Positions 1 through 14,000 of a DNA stretch of 64,000 bases are shown in pieces. A program made the position numbers and the translations under genes. Origin of the DNA: Perkinsus olseni (taxonomy: Eukaryota > Perkinsozoa > Perkinsida > Perkinsidae); assembly GCA_013115135.1 (NCBI GenBank), contig JABANP010000090.1:1-64000 (forward strand), written 5' to 3'. The notes beneath the pieces are model-generated. The model was not told where the DNA came from. It did no database searches and was given only the letters and a program-made list of their open reading frames with translations. Each line of letters opens with the position of its first letter. The first letter of the stretch is position 1.

Positions 1-92
1 GCGCCCGAAAAACACTTTCGACTCCCCAAAAAAATCCTTTCAGTGCCCGAAAAGTTCTTTCGGTGCCCGAAAACTCCTCTCGGTGCCCGATA
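1..92. repeat. ~20-bp tandem array beyond the 3' side of MULE copy A
   Basis: Four to five imperfect units of about 20 bases built on GTGCCCGAAAAGTTCTTTCG run from the left edge to about position 92. The reverse complement of the same unit forms a second array at 24,169-24,270. Relative to the two transposase genes both arrays have the same orientation and both lie beyond the 3' end. They may be element termini or subterminal repeats (inference). The array may continue left of the window. Confidence 0.7.
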
Positions 93-1495
93 GATATTTA
101 AGGGCCCCTAGCCCAACAATGGGTCCAAAAAGTCGTGGCGTGTGTTTTAGGAGTGGACAGTCGCATCTCGTAAGCTTAATATCTAGGTTCAACTTTATTC
201 ACAGACTGTATAACTTGCGTTGCGATTCGCCGTCCGCGCAGTCTATGTACTAACGGCATTTAGGAGGCACTTACGATCTTTTGAGGCAAATTAGGTCATC
301 AATCGGAGGAAGAGTGCGCGTAACGATCAGTTACTTTCCGCCATTAAGGGTCTGACGGTCAGACAGTCTGACTCAGACTCTGCCCCTCGTGGGTTCGATT
401 CCTAGGCTCTGCATTTTTCCCTAATAATTGTTAGCCATGATGAAATTGTTTCATTCTGCCAAAACGCCGAAATATGTGTTTGAGTTAGTACTGCACACTT
501 CGTCATCAGAAACTGATCTTCTGAATTTGAAGCGGCATTGCTAGAGAAATTCTCTAAGAGAATTGGGTTCGCACGCATGCACTAGCACGTTCAGCACGCG
601 TGCAGTGTCTCCTTCCGAGATCAGCTATCTTTGCTTCAACTGTTGAAGTTCAACACAAGTCATCGGGAATGATTAGTTCAAATTGTTGTTTCGAGCATGC
701 TCTTTAGCTTTCGACGGTGCGGATTTATTAGTAGGACGGACTCATGCATGACCATTGCATCTTAAATTATTTAGCGCAGCTTCGATCCTGCATGACCCAT
801 TTCCCTTGCTCCAGCAGGTTGAAATTGGGCCGCTGCTTCTTCCTCAGCCTCTCGCGCAGTGGAGGGGAAGGGACTGCCTAAAATCAGCGCAATATTGTGC
901 ATCGACCTAGACGCTTTCTGACATTGGTTTCATCAGTCGGGCTTCTCGGCTCGAACGTTAATATATCCTCCACAGCTTCCCTTTCTCCGTCTATGCTCTC
1001 ATCATCGAGCACATCGCTGCCTCCTACAATGATAGATGGTGAAAACAGACGAAGGGAGTACTTCGGTCGCTTGCCATCTGAGTCGCATCCGCCGACGGAT
1101 AAGGTACGCCCTTGTGGAGAGGGTAGGATCTGAAGCTCACATGTCGTCTCCCACCTTTCTAAGTGTACTACTAGGTCAAGAGTAGATCACCAGCGCGGCG
1201 CAATTTGAGTGGAGTGAATCACGTACTATAATTTAAAGTACATATCGATACTTGCGTTCTACCCATGAAACTCGCTTCAACTATTTCGATCCCTGCGTCT
1301 CGGGTTTGGATTTTTCTGAGAAGATGCTCGCTCCTCAGTCTTGAAGTTATTCACAAGAATTTGGAATGTCGGACTCCGCTCAGCGCGCCCACCCTCGTCA
1401 GCGATACGGACTATCACGATGAGCATTATTGATGAAAAAAATCGGATATGTTAGCCCATATCGCTCGTTGCTGTGTCATTCGTTGCTTCAGCGTA
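93..1495. other. No supported gene; 3' flank of MULE copy A
   Basis: Nothing with coding character is visible. The 3' half of a tRNA-like T-arm (GGGTTCGATTCC) occurs near 388-400, but no matching acceptor stem is found upstream. The stretch probably belongs to the 3' untranslated or subterminal part of the transposon on the minus strand. Confidence 0.5.
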
Positions 1496-3328
1496 TTAAG
1501 TTGCTACTACAGTTGTTCTACTCTGGATCACATCATCGGAGATTACTAAGCCTCGTTCGACCAGCTTGCCACAGGTTGTACAGGTAGAACCACAGGATGG
1601 ACTTACTTCGGGCACATTCGAGCGGTCTGGGTGAGTCTTATCGTTTGTTGCCGTGCAAGTAGGCTCGTATGTCGGCTCCGTGACAGTTGGTACGCTTGGA
1701 TCACTGGACTGAGCCTGAGGATGAAGTAAGCAGGACCATGTGTGCAATGGGCATGCTCTTGGATATCGCATCACCAATCCTTCAGATCCAGCAGAGTTGA
1801 AGCCTGAACGTCGTCTCTTTCGCAAACGTCCTTTCAGCGGAGATGGAGGGATAGCCTAAAAATGAGTGGAGCTGGCCACGGCTCCCGGAAGATACTAATG
1901 AAAGGTCGTTCATCTCACATCTGCTTCCCTCAACTTCATCAATTTCTCCCTGGTCAGATACATCGGGTTGCCTTGTGCCTATCAAGAAAGGAAGTGGCTT
2001 TGATAGTATTATATGCAATTGACAAGAAGCTCTTGATCGATGCCTTCTACCCGGCCGTATCATTTTGGATTTGAGCAGTAGATGTGCGGGACGGTGAGAC
2101 GATTCAGCTGAGATAATCCGTAGAGAATCATACCGACTTTTTGGAATACCTTTTTTCGCACTTCGTAATTCGACTGAACTGGCCTCGCTTGCACTCTCTC
2201 TCCCGACAGGGTAGCTCTCCGGCGTCTCACTGGAAACAGGAGTATACTGTATAACCTGAGAATCAATTAGTGTTTGCTCGTTAATGGCTCGTTGTACCTC
2301 GTTCATCTCTCCCATGCCCGCCCCTGCTGAGCGTAGTCGTGAGGCTGACGCGTCGAGATCAGTAGGAATTGGCTAAAAAGTTTCTGGTAGGTACACACCG
2401 CTGTATTTATGCTCCAGTTGGGCAGTGCACCGCAGGGTCGTACCATTGAAGGACTACTGCTCGCCCACTGTGAGCTCAAAGCCGCCGAGTCTGTGAGGTC
2501 TGGAGAGAATGGCGTAGTCGGAAATCCATTTAGTCGATTGTTCTTTGTGCCGAACGGCCCACCTTTTCGGCCGAAGTCTAGGAGTCTTCTAGCATTTTTG
2601 CGGGTATGGTGGAGAGGCGGCGTTACCCTTAGTCCGCTGATCTTCAATTTCCCGTAACCGTGCGACGTATTCCTCGTCGATTTGGAGCGCTTTTTTTAGC
2701 AGAGTGCCTGCATGTAATGAAAGCATTCCGCACATCAGCGTGTACTCAAGACTTACTTTGGCCGACCGCGAGGTTTTTGGGCCGTATGTCAGGAGCTCAT
2801 TCATCTTGAATCTACCGACCGAGCGGTCCTCCAAGTATTGAAGTGCGATCGCATGGATGCATGGAGGCGATCGTCCGTTGTAGCACGTACAGCAGAAGCC
2901 CCTCATGACGCTTCACTCAGGTAAACATTTTGTATCACCGTTTTATACTCAATGAAGTCCTTCCAGGTGGGGCAGGGTAGTCCGTGGAGTCGCTGATAAT
3001 ATTGTGTGACGATCTCATCGAGCTGCTCTTGGGTGGGCACAACCGCAGCCAGGCTTTCGCCAACCACCAAGTAATTCTCCATAGCATCATCTACGTAAAT
3101 AACTTCTTTTGCCCTGGTTCCCTCTTCCCTTCTTTGTCAGCCCAATTCGCTGCGGCTGCACAGTCTTTGGAGCTGATTGGCGGGGAACCTGCTGTGTGCT
3201 CCTCAGCCGCTTCCATCTTGGCAATATTCTTCCATCCTCTGAGTAGGCCGGGGAGGCACGCAGTGTTAGCAATATCACCTAGAAGGTGTTACATCTTGAT
3301 TCACGCTCCATTAGTAATTTTTTTTGAT

Positions 3329-3725
3329 TGTGAATTTTTGCATCAGGAATTTGTGATTGGGGAATTTTCGACTAGTGAATTTTCGCCTAGGGAATTTTTG
3401 AATGGTGAATTTTCGACTAGTGAATTTTTGCCTAGGGAATTGTTGGACGGTGGATTATTGACTTGTGAATTTTTGCATCAGGAATTTTCAGATGGTGAAT
3501 TTTCGACTAGTGAATTTTTGACTAGTTAATTTTCGCGTAGGGAATTTTTGAATGGTGGATTGTTGACTTGTGAATTTTCGACTAGTGAATTTTTGAACAA
3601 TAGATTTTTGCCTAAGGAATTGTTGAACGTTGAATTTTTGAATTCTGAGTTTTGATCAGTGAATTTTTTGCATTAGGAATTTTTTGGCAGTGAATTTATG
3701 AATGGTGTATTATTGACTTGTGAAT
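3329..3725. repeat. 15-17-bp tandem repeat in intron 2 of MULE copy A
   Basis: About 25 degenerate units of the type GAATTTTCGACTAGT follow one another. They lie wholly between the donor at 3745 (GTAAGT) and the acceptor at 3279 of copy A. The corresponding intron of copy B has no such repeat but carries two large hairpins instead. Confidence 0.8.
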
Positions 3726-4212
3726 TTCGGAGTTACCCTACTTACCTCCTTTGACACCACTATTTTTCCCCTCCACCGCACAGCTGTGTCGTGGAACACT
3801 AGGCGACAGTCCTCCACATCCTTGATACCATTAGGCCTTACCGCACAGCCACTGCTTGCGGAAATACTTGGCCAACTCCGGATGGGTCTGCTTCCATTTA
3901 CTGTCAAACAGCCTTGCCCCTTCAGCGAATATGTCGTCCGTTGGGGCTCGCTGTAGCACACGGATATCGTCTCGGAACTCCGCCCGTAATTTATCGGAAT
4001 CATCTTCAGATATTTCCGTCTCCTTAGAGATATACTGCGGTAAATTCTCCCGGACTTTCCGATCCATATGGACCCAGCAGAATAAACGGATGCGCTCTGG
4101 TGATTCGCTCGTAGTATGGGGCCACTGGAGGTTCTTGTCTAGTCCCACGTGCGTGAAATTCCCAAATACCCGCAAAAGAATGTTCAACATTTAATTCAAC
4201 ACTTTTTCTTTA

Positions 4213-5575
4213 CTACTGATACTTCTACTGCTACGCACTAGTACTACTTATGCGTACTACTAATATTATCACTGCTACTGATACTACTGATACTGCTAAT
4301 ACTACTAGTACTACTGATACTGCTAATACTACTAGTACTACTGATACTACTGATACTGCTAATACTACTAGTACTACTGATACTACTGATACTGCTAATA
4401 CTACTAGTACTACTGATACTACTGATACTGCTAATACTACTAGTACTACTGATACTACTGATACCGCTAATACTACTAGTGCTACTGATACTACTGATAC
4501 TGCTAATACTACTAGTGCTACTGATACTACTGATACTGCTAATACTACTAGTGCTACTGATACTACTGATACCGCTAATACTACTAGTGCTACTGTTACT
4601 ACTGATACCGCTAATACTACTAGTGCTACTGATACTACTGACACTGCTAATACTACTAGTGCTACTGATACTACTAGTATTACTGATACCGCTAATACTT
4701 CTAGTACTACTGATACTACTGATACTGCTAATACTACTAGTACTACTGATACTGCTAATACTACTAGTACTACTGATACTACTGATACCGCTAATACTAC
4801 TAGTGCTACTGTTACTACTGATACTGCTAATACTACTAGTACTACTGATACTACTGATACCGCTAATACTACTAGTGCTACTGATACTACTGACACTGCT
4901 AATACTACTAGTGCTACTGATACTACTAGTATTACTGATACTGCTAATACTACTAGTACTACTGATACTACTGATACTGCTAATACTACTAGTGCTACTG
5001 TTACTACTGATACTGCTAATACTACTAGTACTACTGATACTACTGATACCGCTAATACTACTAGTGCTACTGATACTACTGACACTGCTAATACTACTAG
5101 TGCTACTGATACTACTAGTATTACTGATACTGCTAATACTTCTAGTACTACTGATACTACTGATACTGCTAATACTACTAGTACTACTGATACTGCTAAT
5201 ACTACTAGTACTACTGATACTGCTGATACTACTAGTACTACTAGTACTACTGATACTGCTAATTCTACCGATTCTTCTAATACGACTAGTACTACTGATA
5301 CTACTGATGCTACTGATACTGCTAATACTACTAGTACTACTGATACTGCTAATACTACTGATACTGCTGATACTACTAGTACTACTGATACTGCTAATTC
5401 TACCGATACTTCTAATACGACTAGTACTACTGATACTACTGATACTACTGATACTACTAATACTACTAGTACTACTGATACTGCTAATACTACTGATACT
5501 GCTAATACTACTAGTACTACTGATACTTCTAATACTACTAGTACTGCTTGTACTACTAATACTGCTACTGATATT
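4213..5575. repeat. Trinucleotide-based minisatellite (~24-27 bp) in intron 1 of MULE copy A
   Basis: The array has about 50 units built from ACTGATACTGCTAATACTAC with 3-base-multiple length variation, so every frame stays open over long distances. It sits between the GTGAGT donor at 5617 and the degraded acceptor at 4170. On the sense strand of the transposase the core is AGTATTAGCAGTATCAGT. The intron 1 array of copy B is built on nearly the same core (AGTATTAGTAGCATCAGT). Low-complexity Ser- or Thr-rich translations of this stretch are not evidence for a protein. Confidence 0.9.
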
Positions 5576-6483
5576 GCAATCGCTAGGGATCCTACGTGGA
5601 ATAAGCCGCATACTCACCTCGGTGAAACCATTTGTAATAGAATCTGCACTATCGGCAACCAGAACTTTAGGTTGATGCTTGATACTGATACCCCTAATCT
5701 CCGATAAGCTGTCACACTGCTCCCGCACTGATTCAATCATGCGCTTTATAGTTCCCGCCGTTTCTTTTTCAGTAATCCCAATGGATATGACTCTAAAATG
5801 ACCATCCATCAGAGCCCCATACAAGATCGTCGGCTGTCCTTTCCATGCCACATTGTGAGTGTAATCACAGCTTACGACTTCCGCTGTCGCATACCTCTCT
5901 ATTAGTGAGGGGGTTGAAATGTGGATCTCGAGGCCACGGTCTGGATCAAAACTATGATGAATACAGTAGGCTTCGTCGGGGCACTCCGGTATGGTAGTTT
6001 TCTCCTCGCAGTAGGCAGTGATGTCCGCTCTCGACGCTCCTGGTGGCGGCCTCGAGTTCGAAGCATTCAAACGGTTTCGAGTTTGGTAGAGCCTGTTGTT
6101 GATACACTTACGCGGGTTCTTGATACCCTTCAGCAACCCTCTCTTCCGGAGTGCTCGTTGTATTCTCTTAGGTTTTGCATTACTGTCCACGAACTTATCG
6201 ATTTCGCGGAGGACCTCCACAGAGGTCGGCGGCGCTCGGGTCGCCGTGGAATCGGCATCGCGCTCATGAGGAGCATGGGTGCCGGCCTGAACTTCAACCT
6301 CGTAGCGCCCGTCAGGGCGACGGATGATGGTTCCCGAGTGGCTGCATTGTTTCCATCCTTTCATGCTGTAATATTGACATACGAATCTCTTGACCATCAT
6401 ACCGTCTTTTCTCAGATAACCACGCCCTTTTGAGCGCACCCCGCAGCAAAAGGCTCCCTCGAGCGAATTCTTCCCTCGGGTCT

Positions 6484-9400
6484 TCAGAGTGTCAGGGATT
6501 TAGGTCAAAGCATAGGAGAAAGGACTTACAAGTGCAACGCACTATCCACTAAGTTCACTGACGTGAGGGTCGATAACGAGTGCTACGCGCAAGCACAAAG
6601 TAATATTCCTACCAACACGACACAGAGATAATGCCGTGGTGGTTGTGCACCACCTAATACGACCAGACCGTCAGGAATTTAGGTCAAAGCACAGGAGATA
6701 GCTCTTACAAGTGCATCGCACTATCCACTAAGTTCACTGACGTGAGGGTCGATAACGAGTGCTACGCGCAAGCGTGAAGTAATATTCCTAGCAACACGAC
6801 ACAGAGATAATGCCGTGGTGGTTGTGCACCACCGAATATGACCAGAGTGTCAGGGATTTAGGTCAAAGCATAGGAGATAGGACTTACAAGTGCAACGCAC
6901 TATCCACTAAGTTCACTGACGTGAGGGTCGATAACGAGTGCTACGCGCAAGCACAAAGTAATATTCCTGGCAACACGACACAGAGATAATGCCGTGGTGG
7001 TTGGGCACCACCTAATACGACCAGACCGTCAGGAATTTAGGTCAAAGCACAGGAGATAGCTCTTACAAGTGCAGCGCACTATCCACTAAGTTCACTGACG
7101 TGAGGGTCGATAACGAGTGCTACGCGCAAGCGTGAAGTAATATTCCTGGCAACACGGCACAGAGATAATGCCGTGGTGGTTGTGCACCACCGAATATGAC
7201 CAGAGTGTCAGGGATTTAGGTCAAAGAAGCACAAAGTAATATTCCTGGCAACACGACACAGAGATAATGCCGTGGTAGTTGGGCACCACCTAATACGACC
7301 AGACCGTCAGGAATTTAGGTCAAAGCACAGGAGATAGCTCTTACAAGTGCATCGCACTATCCACTAAGTTCACTGACGTGAGGGTCGATAACGAGTGCTA
7401 CGCGCAAGCGTGAAGTAATATTCCTGGCAACACGACACAGAGATAATGCCGTGGTGGTTGTGCACCACCGAATATGACCAGAGTGTCAGGGATTTAGGTC
7501 AAAGCATAGGAGATAGGACTTACAAGTGCAACGCACTATCCACTAAGTTCACTGACGTGAGGGTCGATAACGAGTGCTACGCGCAAGCGTGAAGTAATAT
7601 TCCTGGCAACACGACACAGAGATAATGCCGTGGTGGTTGCGCACCACCTAGTACGACCAGAGTGTCGGGGATTTAGGTCAAAGCATAGGAGATAGGACTT
7701 ACAAGTGCAACGCACTATCCACTAAGTTCACTGACGTGAGGGTCGATAACGAGTGCTACGCGCAAGCACGAAGTAATATTCCTAGCAACACGACACAGAG
7801 ATAATGCCGTGGTGGTTGTGCACCACCGAATATGACCAGAGTGTCAGGGATTTAGGTCAAAGCATAGGAGATAGGACTTACAAGTGCAACGCACTATCCA
7901 CTAAGTTCACTGACGTGAGGGTCGATAACGAGTGCTACGCGCAAGCACAAAGTAATATTCCTAGCAACATGACACAGAGATAATGCCGTGGTGGTTGTGC
8001 ACCACCTAATACGTTCAGACCGTCAGGAATTTAGGTCAAAGCACAGGAGATAGCTCTTACAAGTGCATCGCACTATCCACTAAGTTCACTGACGTGAGGG
8101 TCGATAACGAGTGCTACGCGCAAGCGTGAAGTAATATTCCTAGCAACACGACACAGAGATAATGCCGTGGTGGTTGTGCACCACCGAATATGACCAGAGT
8201 GTCAGGGATTTAGGTCAAAGCATAGGAGATAGGACTTACAAGTGCAACGCACTATCCACTAAGTTCACTGACGTGAGGGTCGATAACGAGTGCTACGCGC
8301 AAGCGTGAAGTAATATTCCTAGCAACACGACACAGAGATAATGCCGTGGTAGTTGGGCACCACCTAATACGACCAGACCGTCAGGAATTTAGGTCAAAGA
8401 AGCACAAAGTAATATTCCTAGCAACACGACACAGAGATAATGCCGTGGTGGTTTTGCACCACCGAATATGACCAGAGTGTCAGGGATTTAGGTCAAAGCA
8501 TAGGAGATAGGACTTACAAGTGCAACGCACTATCCACTAAGTTCACTGACGTGAGGGTCGATAACGAGTGCTACGCGCAAGCACAAAGTAATATTCCTAC
8601 CAACACGACACAGAGATAATGCCGTGGTGGTTGTGCACCACCTAATACGACCAGACCGTCAGGAATTTAGGTCAAAGCACAGGAGATAGCTCTTACAAGT
8701 GCATCGCACTATCCACTAAGTTCACTGACGTGAGGGTCGATAACGAGTGCTACGCGCAAGCACGAAGTAATATTCCTAGCAACACGACACAGAGATAATG
8801 CCGTGGTGGTTGTGCACCACCGAATATGACCAGAGTGTCAGGGATTTAGGTCAAAGCACAGGAGATAGGACTTACAAGTGCAACGCACTATCCACTAAGT
8901 TCACTGACGTGAGGGTCGATAACGAGTGCTACGCGCAAGCACAAAGTAATATTCCTACCAACACGACACAGAGATAATGCCGTGGTGGTTGGGCACCACC
9001 TAATACGACCAGAGTGTCGGGGATTTAGGTCAAAGCATAGGAGATAGGACTTACAAGTGCAACGCACTATCCACTAAGTTCACTGACGTGAGGGTCGATA
9101 ACGAGTGCTACGCGCAAGCACGAAGTAATATTCCTAGCAACACGACACAGAGATAATGCCGTGGTGGTTGTGCACCACCGAATATGACCAGAGTGTCAGG
9201 GATTTAGGTCAAAGCATAGGAGATAGGACTTACAAGTGCAACGCACTATCCACTAAGTTCACTGACGTGAGGGTCGATAACGAGTGCAACGCGCAAGCAC
9301 AAAGTAATATTCCTACCAACACGACATAGAGATAATGCCGTGGTGGTTGTGCACCACCTAATACGACCAGACCGTCAGGAATTTAGGTCAAAGCACAGGA

Positions 9401-11043
9401 GATAGCTCTTACAAGTGCATCGCACTATCCACTAAGTTCACTGACGTGAGGGTCGATAACGAGTGCTACGCGCAAGCGTGAAGTAATATTCCTAGCAACA
9501 CGACACAGAGATAATGCCGTGGTGGTTGTGCACCACCGAATATGACCAGAGTGTCAGGGATTTAGGTCAAAGCATAGGAGATAGGACTTACAAGTGCAAC
9601 GCACTATCCACTAAGTTCACTGACGTGAGGGTCGATAACGAGTGCTACGCGCAAGCACAAAGTAATATTCCTACCAACACGACACAGAGATAATGCCGTG
9701 GTGGTTGTGCACCACCTAATATGACCAGAGTGTCGGGGATTTAGGTCAAAGCATAGGAGATAGGACTAACAAGTGCAACGCACTTTCCACTAAGTTCACT
9801 GACGTGAGGGTCGAGAACGAGTGCTACGCGCAAGCACGAAGTGATATTCCTGGCAACACGGCACAGAGATAATGCCGTGGTGGTTGTGCACCACCGAATA
9901 TGACCAGAGTGTCAGGGATTTAGGTCAAAGCATAGGAGATAGGACTTACAAGTGCAACGCACTATCCACTAAGTTCATTGACGTGAGGGTCGATAACGAG
10001 TGCTACGCGCAAGCACGAAGTAATATTCCTAGCAACACGACACAGAGATAATGCCGTGGTGGTTGTGCACCACCGAATATGACCAGAGTGTCAGGGATTT
10101 ATGTCAAAGCATACGAGATAGGACTTACAAGTGCAACGCACTTTCCACTAAGTTCACTGACGTGAGGGTCGATAACGAGTGCTACGCGCAAGCACGAAGT
10201 AATATTCCTGGCAACACGACACAGAGATAATGCCGTGGTGGTTTTGCACCACCGAATATGACCAGACCGTCAGGAATTTAGGTCAAAGCACAGGAGATAG
10301 CTCTTACAAGTGCATCGCACTATCCACTAAGCTCACTGACGTGAGGGTCGATAACGAGTGCTACGCGCAAGCGTGGAGTAATATTCCTGGCAACACGACA
10401 CAGAGATAATGCCGTGGTGGTTGGGCACCACCTAATACGACCAGACTGTCGGGGATTTAGGTCAAAGCATAGGAGATAGGACTTACAAGTGCAACGCACT
10501 ATCCACTAAGTTCACTGACGTGAGGGTCGATAACGAGTGCTACGCGCAAGCGCGAAGTAATATTCCTAGCAACACGACACAGAGATAATGCCGTGGTGGT
10601 TGTGCACCACCGAATATGACCAGAGTGTCGGGGATTTAGGTCAAAGCATAGGAGATAGGACTTACAAGTGCAACGCACTTTCCACTAAGTTCACTGACGT
10701 GAGGGTCGAGAACGAGTGCTACGCGCAAGCACGAAGTAATATTCCTGGCAACACGACACAGAGATAATGCCGTGGTGGTTGGGCACCACCTAATACGATC
10801 AGACCGTCAGGAATTTAGGTCAAAGAAGCACAAAGTAATATTCCTAGCAACACGACACAGAGATAATGCCGTGGTGGTTGTGCACCACCGAATATGACCA
10901 GAGTGTCAGGGATTTAGGTCAAAGCATAGGAGATAGGACTTACAAGTGCAACGCACTATCCACTAAGTTCACTGACGTGAGGGTCGATAACGAGTGCTAC
11001 GCGCAAGCACAAAGTAATATTCCTGGCAACACGACACAGAGAT
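6484..11043. repeat. 179-bp satellite array
   Basis: About 25 head-to-tail units of 179 bp; successive GTCAGGRATTTAGG boxes start at 6491, 6670, 6849 and 7028. Two unit types often alternate: one with GTGTCAGGG, CATAGGAGATAGGAC and GCAACGC, the other with CCGTCAGGA, CACAGGAGATAGCTC and GCATCGC. This gives a 358-bp higher-order period in places. At least three units (near 7226, 8399 and 10,827) are cut to about 99 bp at the same internal junction. Each unit contains the short hairpin GTGGTGGTTGTGCACCACC. The array begins about 45 bases beyond the 5' end of MULE copy A. No open frame persists from unit to unit. Confidence 0.95.
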
Positions 11044-14000
11044 ATGGCGACGGGGTATTATTAGTTCTCGGAAGCATTCACTCACAACTAAGTCTAAGTA
11101 GGTTATCGATGTCTCGAAGGCATGCCGTCTTGCGTTTCACCACTCAACCTTGGCGACGGGGTATTATTAGTTCTCGGAAGCATTCACTCACAACTAAGTA
11201 GGTTATCGATGTCTCGAAGGCATGCCGTCTTGCGTTCCACCACTCAACCTTGGCGACGGGGTATTATTAGTTCTCGGAAGCATTCACTCACAACTAAGTA
11301 GGTTATCGATGTCTCGAAGACATGCCGTCTTGCGTTCCACCACTCAACCTTGGCGACGGGGTATTATTAGTTCTCGGAAGCATTCACTCACAACTCAGTA
11401 GGTTATCGATGTCTCGAAGACATGCCGTCTTGCGTTCCACCACTCAACCTTGGCGACGGGGTATTATTAGTTCTCGGAAGCATTCACTCACAACTAAGTA
11501 GGTTATCGATGTCTCGAAGACATGCCGTCTTGCGTTCCACCACTCAACCTTGGCGACGGGGTATTATTAGTTCTCGGAAGCATTCACTCACAACTAAGTA
11601 GGTTATCGATGTCTCGAAGACATGCCGTCTTGCGTTCCACCACTCAACATTGGCGACGGGGTATTATTAGTTCTCGGAAGCATTCACTCACAACTAAGTA
11701 GGTTATCGATGTCTCGAAGACATGCCGTCTTGCGTTCCACCACTCAACCTTGGCGACGGGGTATTATTAGTTCTCGGAAGCATTCACTCACAACTAAGTA
11801 GGTTATCGATGTCTCGAAGACATGCCGTCTTGCGTTCCACCACTCAACATTGGCGACGGGGTATTATTAGTTCTCGGAAGCATTCACTCACAACTAAGTA
11901 GGTTATCGATGTCTCGAAGACATGCCGTCTTGCGTTCCACCACTCAACCTTGGCGACGGGGTATTATTAGTTCTCGGAAGCATTCACTCACAACTAAGTA
12001 GGTTATCGATGTCTCGAAGGCATGCCGTCTTGCGTTCCACCACTCAACCTTGGCGACGGGGTATTATTAGTTCTCGGAAGCATTCACTCACAACTAAGTA
12101 GGTTATCGATGTCTCGAAGACATGCCGTCTTGCGTTCCACCACTCAACATTGGCGACGGGGTATTATTAGTTCTCGGAAGCATTCACTCACAACTAAGTA
12201 GGTTATCGATGTCTCGAAGACATGCCGTCTTGCGTTCCACCACTCAACCTTGGCGACGGGGTATTATTAGTTCTCGCAAGCATTCACTCACAACTAAGTA
12301 GGTTATCGATGTCTCGAAGACATGCCGTCTTGCGTTCCACCACTCAACCTTGGCGACGGGGTATTATTAGTTCTCGGAAGCATTCACTCACAACTAAGTA
12401 GGTTATCGATGTCTCGAAGGCATGCCGTCTTGCGTTCCACCACTCAACATTGGCGACGGGGTATTATTAGTTCTCGGAAGCATTCACTCACAACTAAGTA
12501 GGTTATCGATGTCTCGAAGACATGCCGTCTTGCGTTCCACCACTCAACCTTGGCGACGGGGTATTATTAGTTCTCGGAAGCATTCACTCACAACTAAGTA
12601 GGTTATCGATGTCTCGAAGGCATGCCGTCTTGCGTTCCACCACTCAACATTGGCGACGGGGTATTATTAGTTCTCGGAAGCATTCACTCACAACTAAGTA
12701 GGTTATCGATGTCTCGAAGACATGCCGTCTTGCGTTCCACCACTCAACCTTGGCGACGGGGTATTATTAGTTCTCGGAAGCATTCACTCACAACTAAGTA
12801 GGTTATCGATGTCTCGAAGACATGCCGTCTTGCGTTCCACCACTCAACCTTGGCGACGGGGTATTATTAGTTCTCGGAAGCATTCACTCACAACTAAGTA
12901 GGTTATCGATGTCTCGAAGGCATGCCGTCTTGCGTTCCACCACTCAACCTTGGCGACGGGGTATTATTAGTTCTCGGAAGCATTCACTCACAACTAAGTA
13001 GGTTATCGATGTCTCGAAGACATGCCGTCTTGCGTTCCACCACTCAACCTTGGCGACGGGGTATTATTAGTTCTCGGAAGCATTCACTCACAACTAAGTA
13101 GGTTATCGATGTCTCGAAGACATGCCGTCTTGCGTTCCACCACTCAACATTGGCGACGGGGTATTATTAGTTCTCGGAAGCATTCACTCACAACTAAGTA
13201 GGTTATCGATGTCTCGAAGACATGCCGTCTCGCGTTCCAGTACTCAATCTTGGCGACGGGGTATTATTAGTTCTCGGGAGTAATCACTCACAACTAAGTA
13301 GGTTATCGATGTCTCGAAGACATGCCGTCTTGCGTTCCACCACTCAACCTTGGCGACGGGGTATTATTAGTTCTCGGAAGCATTCACTCACAACTAAGTA
13401 GGTTATCGATGTCTCGAAGGCATGCCGTCTTGCGTTCCACCACTCAACCTTGGCGACGGGGTATTATTAGTTCTCGGAAGCATTCACTCACAACTAAGTA
13501 GGTTATCGATGTCTCGAAGACATGCCGTCTTGCGTTCCACCACTCAACCTTGGCGACGGGGTATTATTAGTTCTCGCAAGCACTCACTTACAACTAAGTA
13601 GGTTATCGATGTCTCGAAGGCATGCCGTCTTGCGTTACACCACTCAACATTGGCGACGGGGTATTATTAGTTCTCGGAAGCATTCACTCACAACTAAGTA
13701 GGTTATGGATGTCTCGAAGACATGCCGTCTTGCGTTCCAGTACTCAACCTTGGCGACAGGATACGATTGGTTCTCGCAAGCACTCACTTGCAACTAAGTA
13801 GGTTATCGATGTTTCGAAGGCATGCCGTCTTGCGTTCCACCACTCAACATTGGCGACGGGGTATTATTAGTTCTCGGAAGCATTCACTCACAACTAAGTA
13901 GGTTATGGATGTCTCGAAGACATGCCGTCTTGCGTTCCAGTACTCAACCTTGGCGAGAGGATACGATTGGTTCTCGCAAGCACTCACTTGCAACTGAGTA

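Larger units (their letters stand above)
1496..6439 (-). pseudogene. MULE-type transposase, copy A (decayed)
   Basis: This is a Mutator-like transposase on the minus strand. Modelled exons are about 6439-5618, 4169-3746, 3278-2757 and 2707-2590. Further coding-like segments at 2315-2150 and 1825-1496 include a KRRRSGFNSAGSE tail typical of MULE C-termini. Exon 1 has an N-terminal FLYWCH/WRKY-like Cys/His segment, then the DDE core with SCDYTHN and LVADSAD. Exon 2 carries FCWVHMDRKV, and exon 3 the SWIM zinc finger (CTCYNGRSPPCIH). The intron 1 donor is GTGAGT, but its acceptor reads GCGG where copy B has ACAG. A TAA replaces the Tyr codon after WLCGKA, and a one-base insertion followed by TGA lies just before the SWIM finger. 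The gene is therefore not functional. No ATG is certain; the first in frame is near 6400. Confidence 0.85.

Noticed and set aside
340..415. Functional tRNA gene near the left edge
   Set aside because: Only a T-arm and a 3' strand are convincing; no complementary 5' acceptor strand at the right distance.
4231..5707. Long open frames rich in Thr/Asp/Asn, Leu/Ile or Ser/Val over the first minisatellite
   Set aside because: The repeat unit is a multiple of three without stops, so several frames on both strands stay open. It lies in an intron of the transposase; no protein features.
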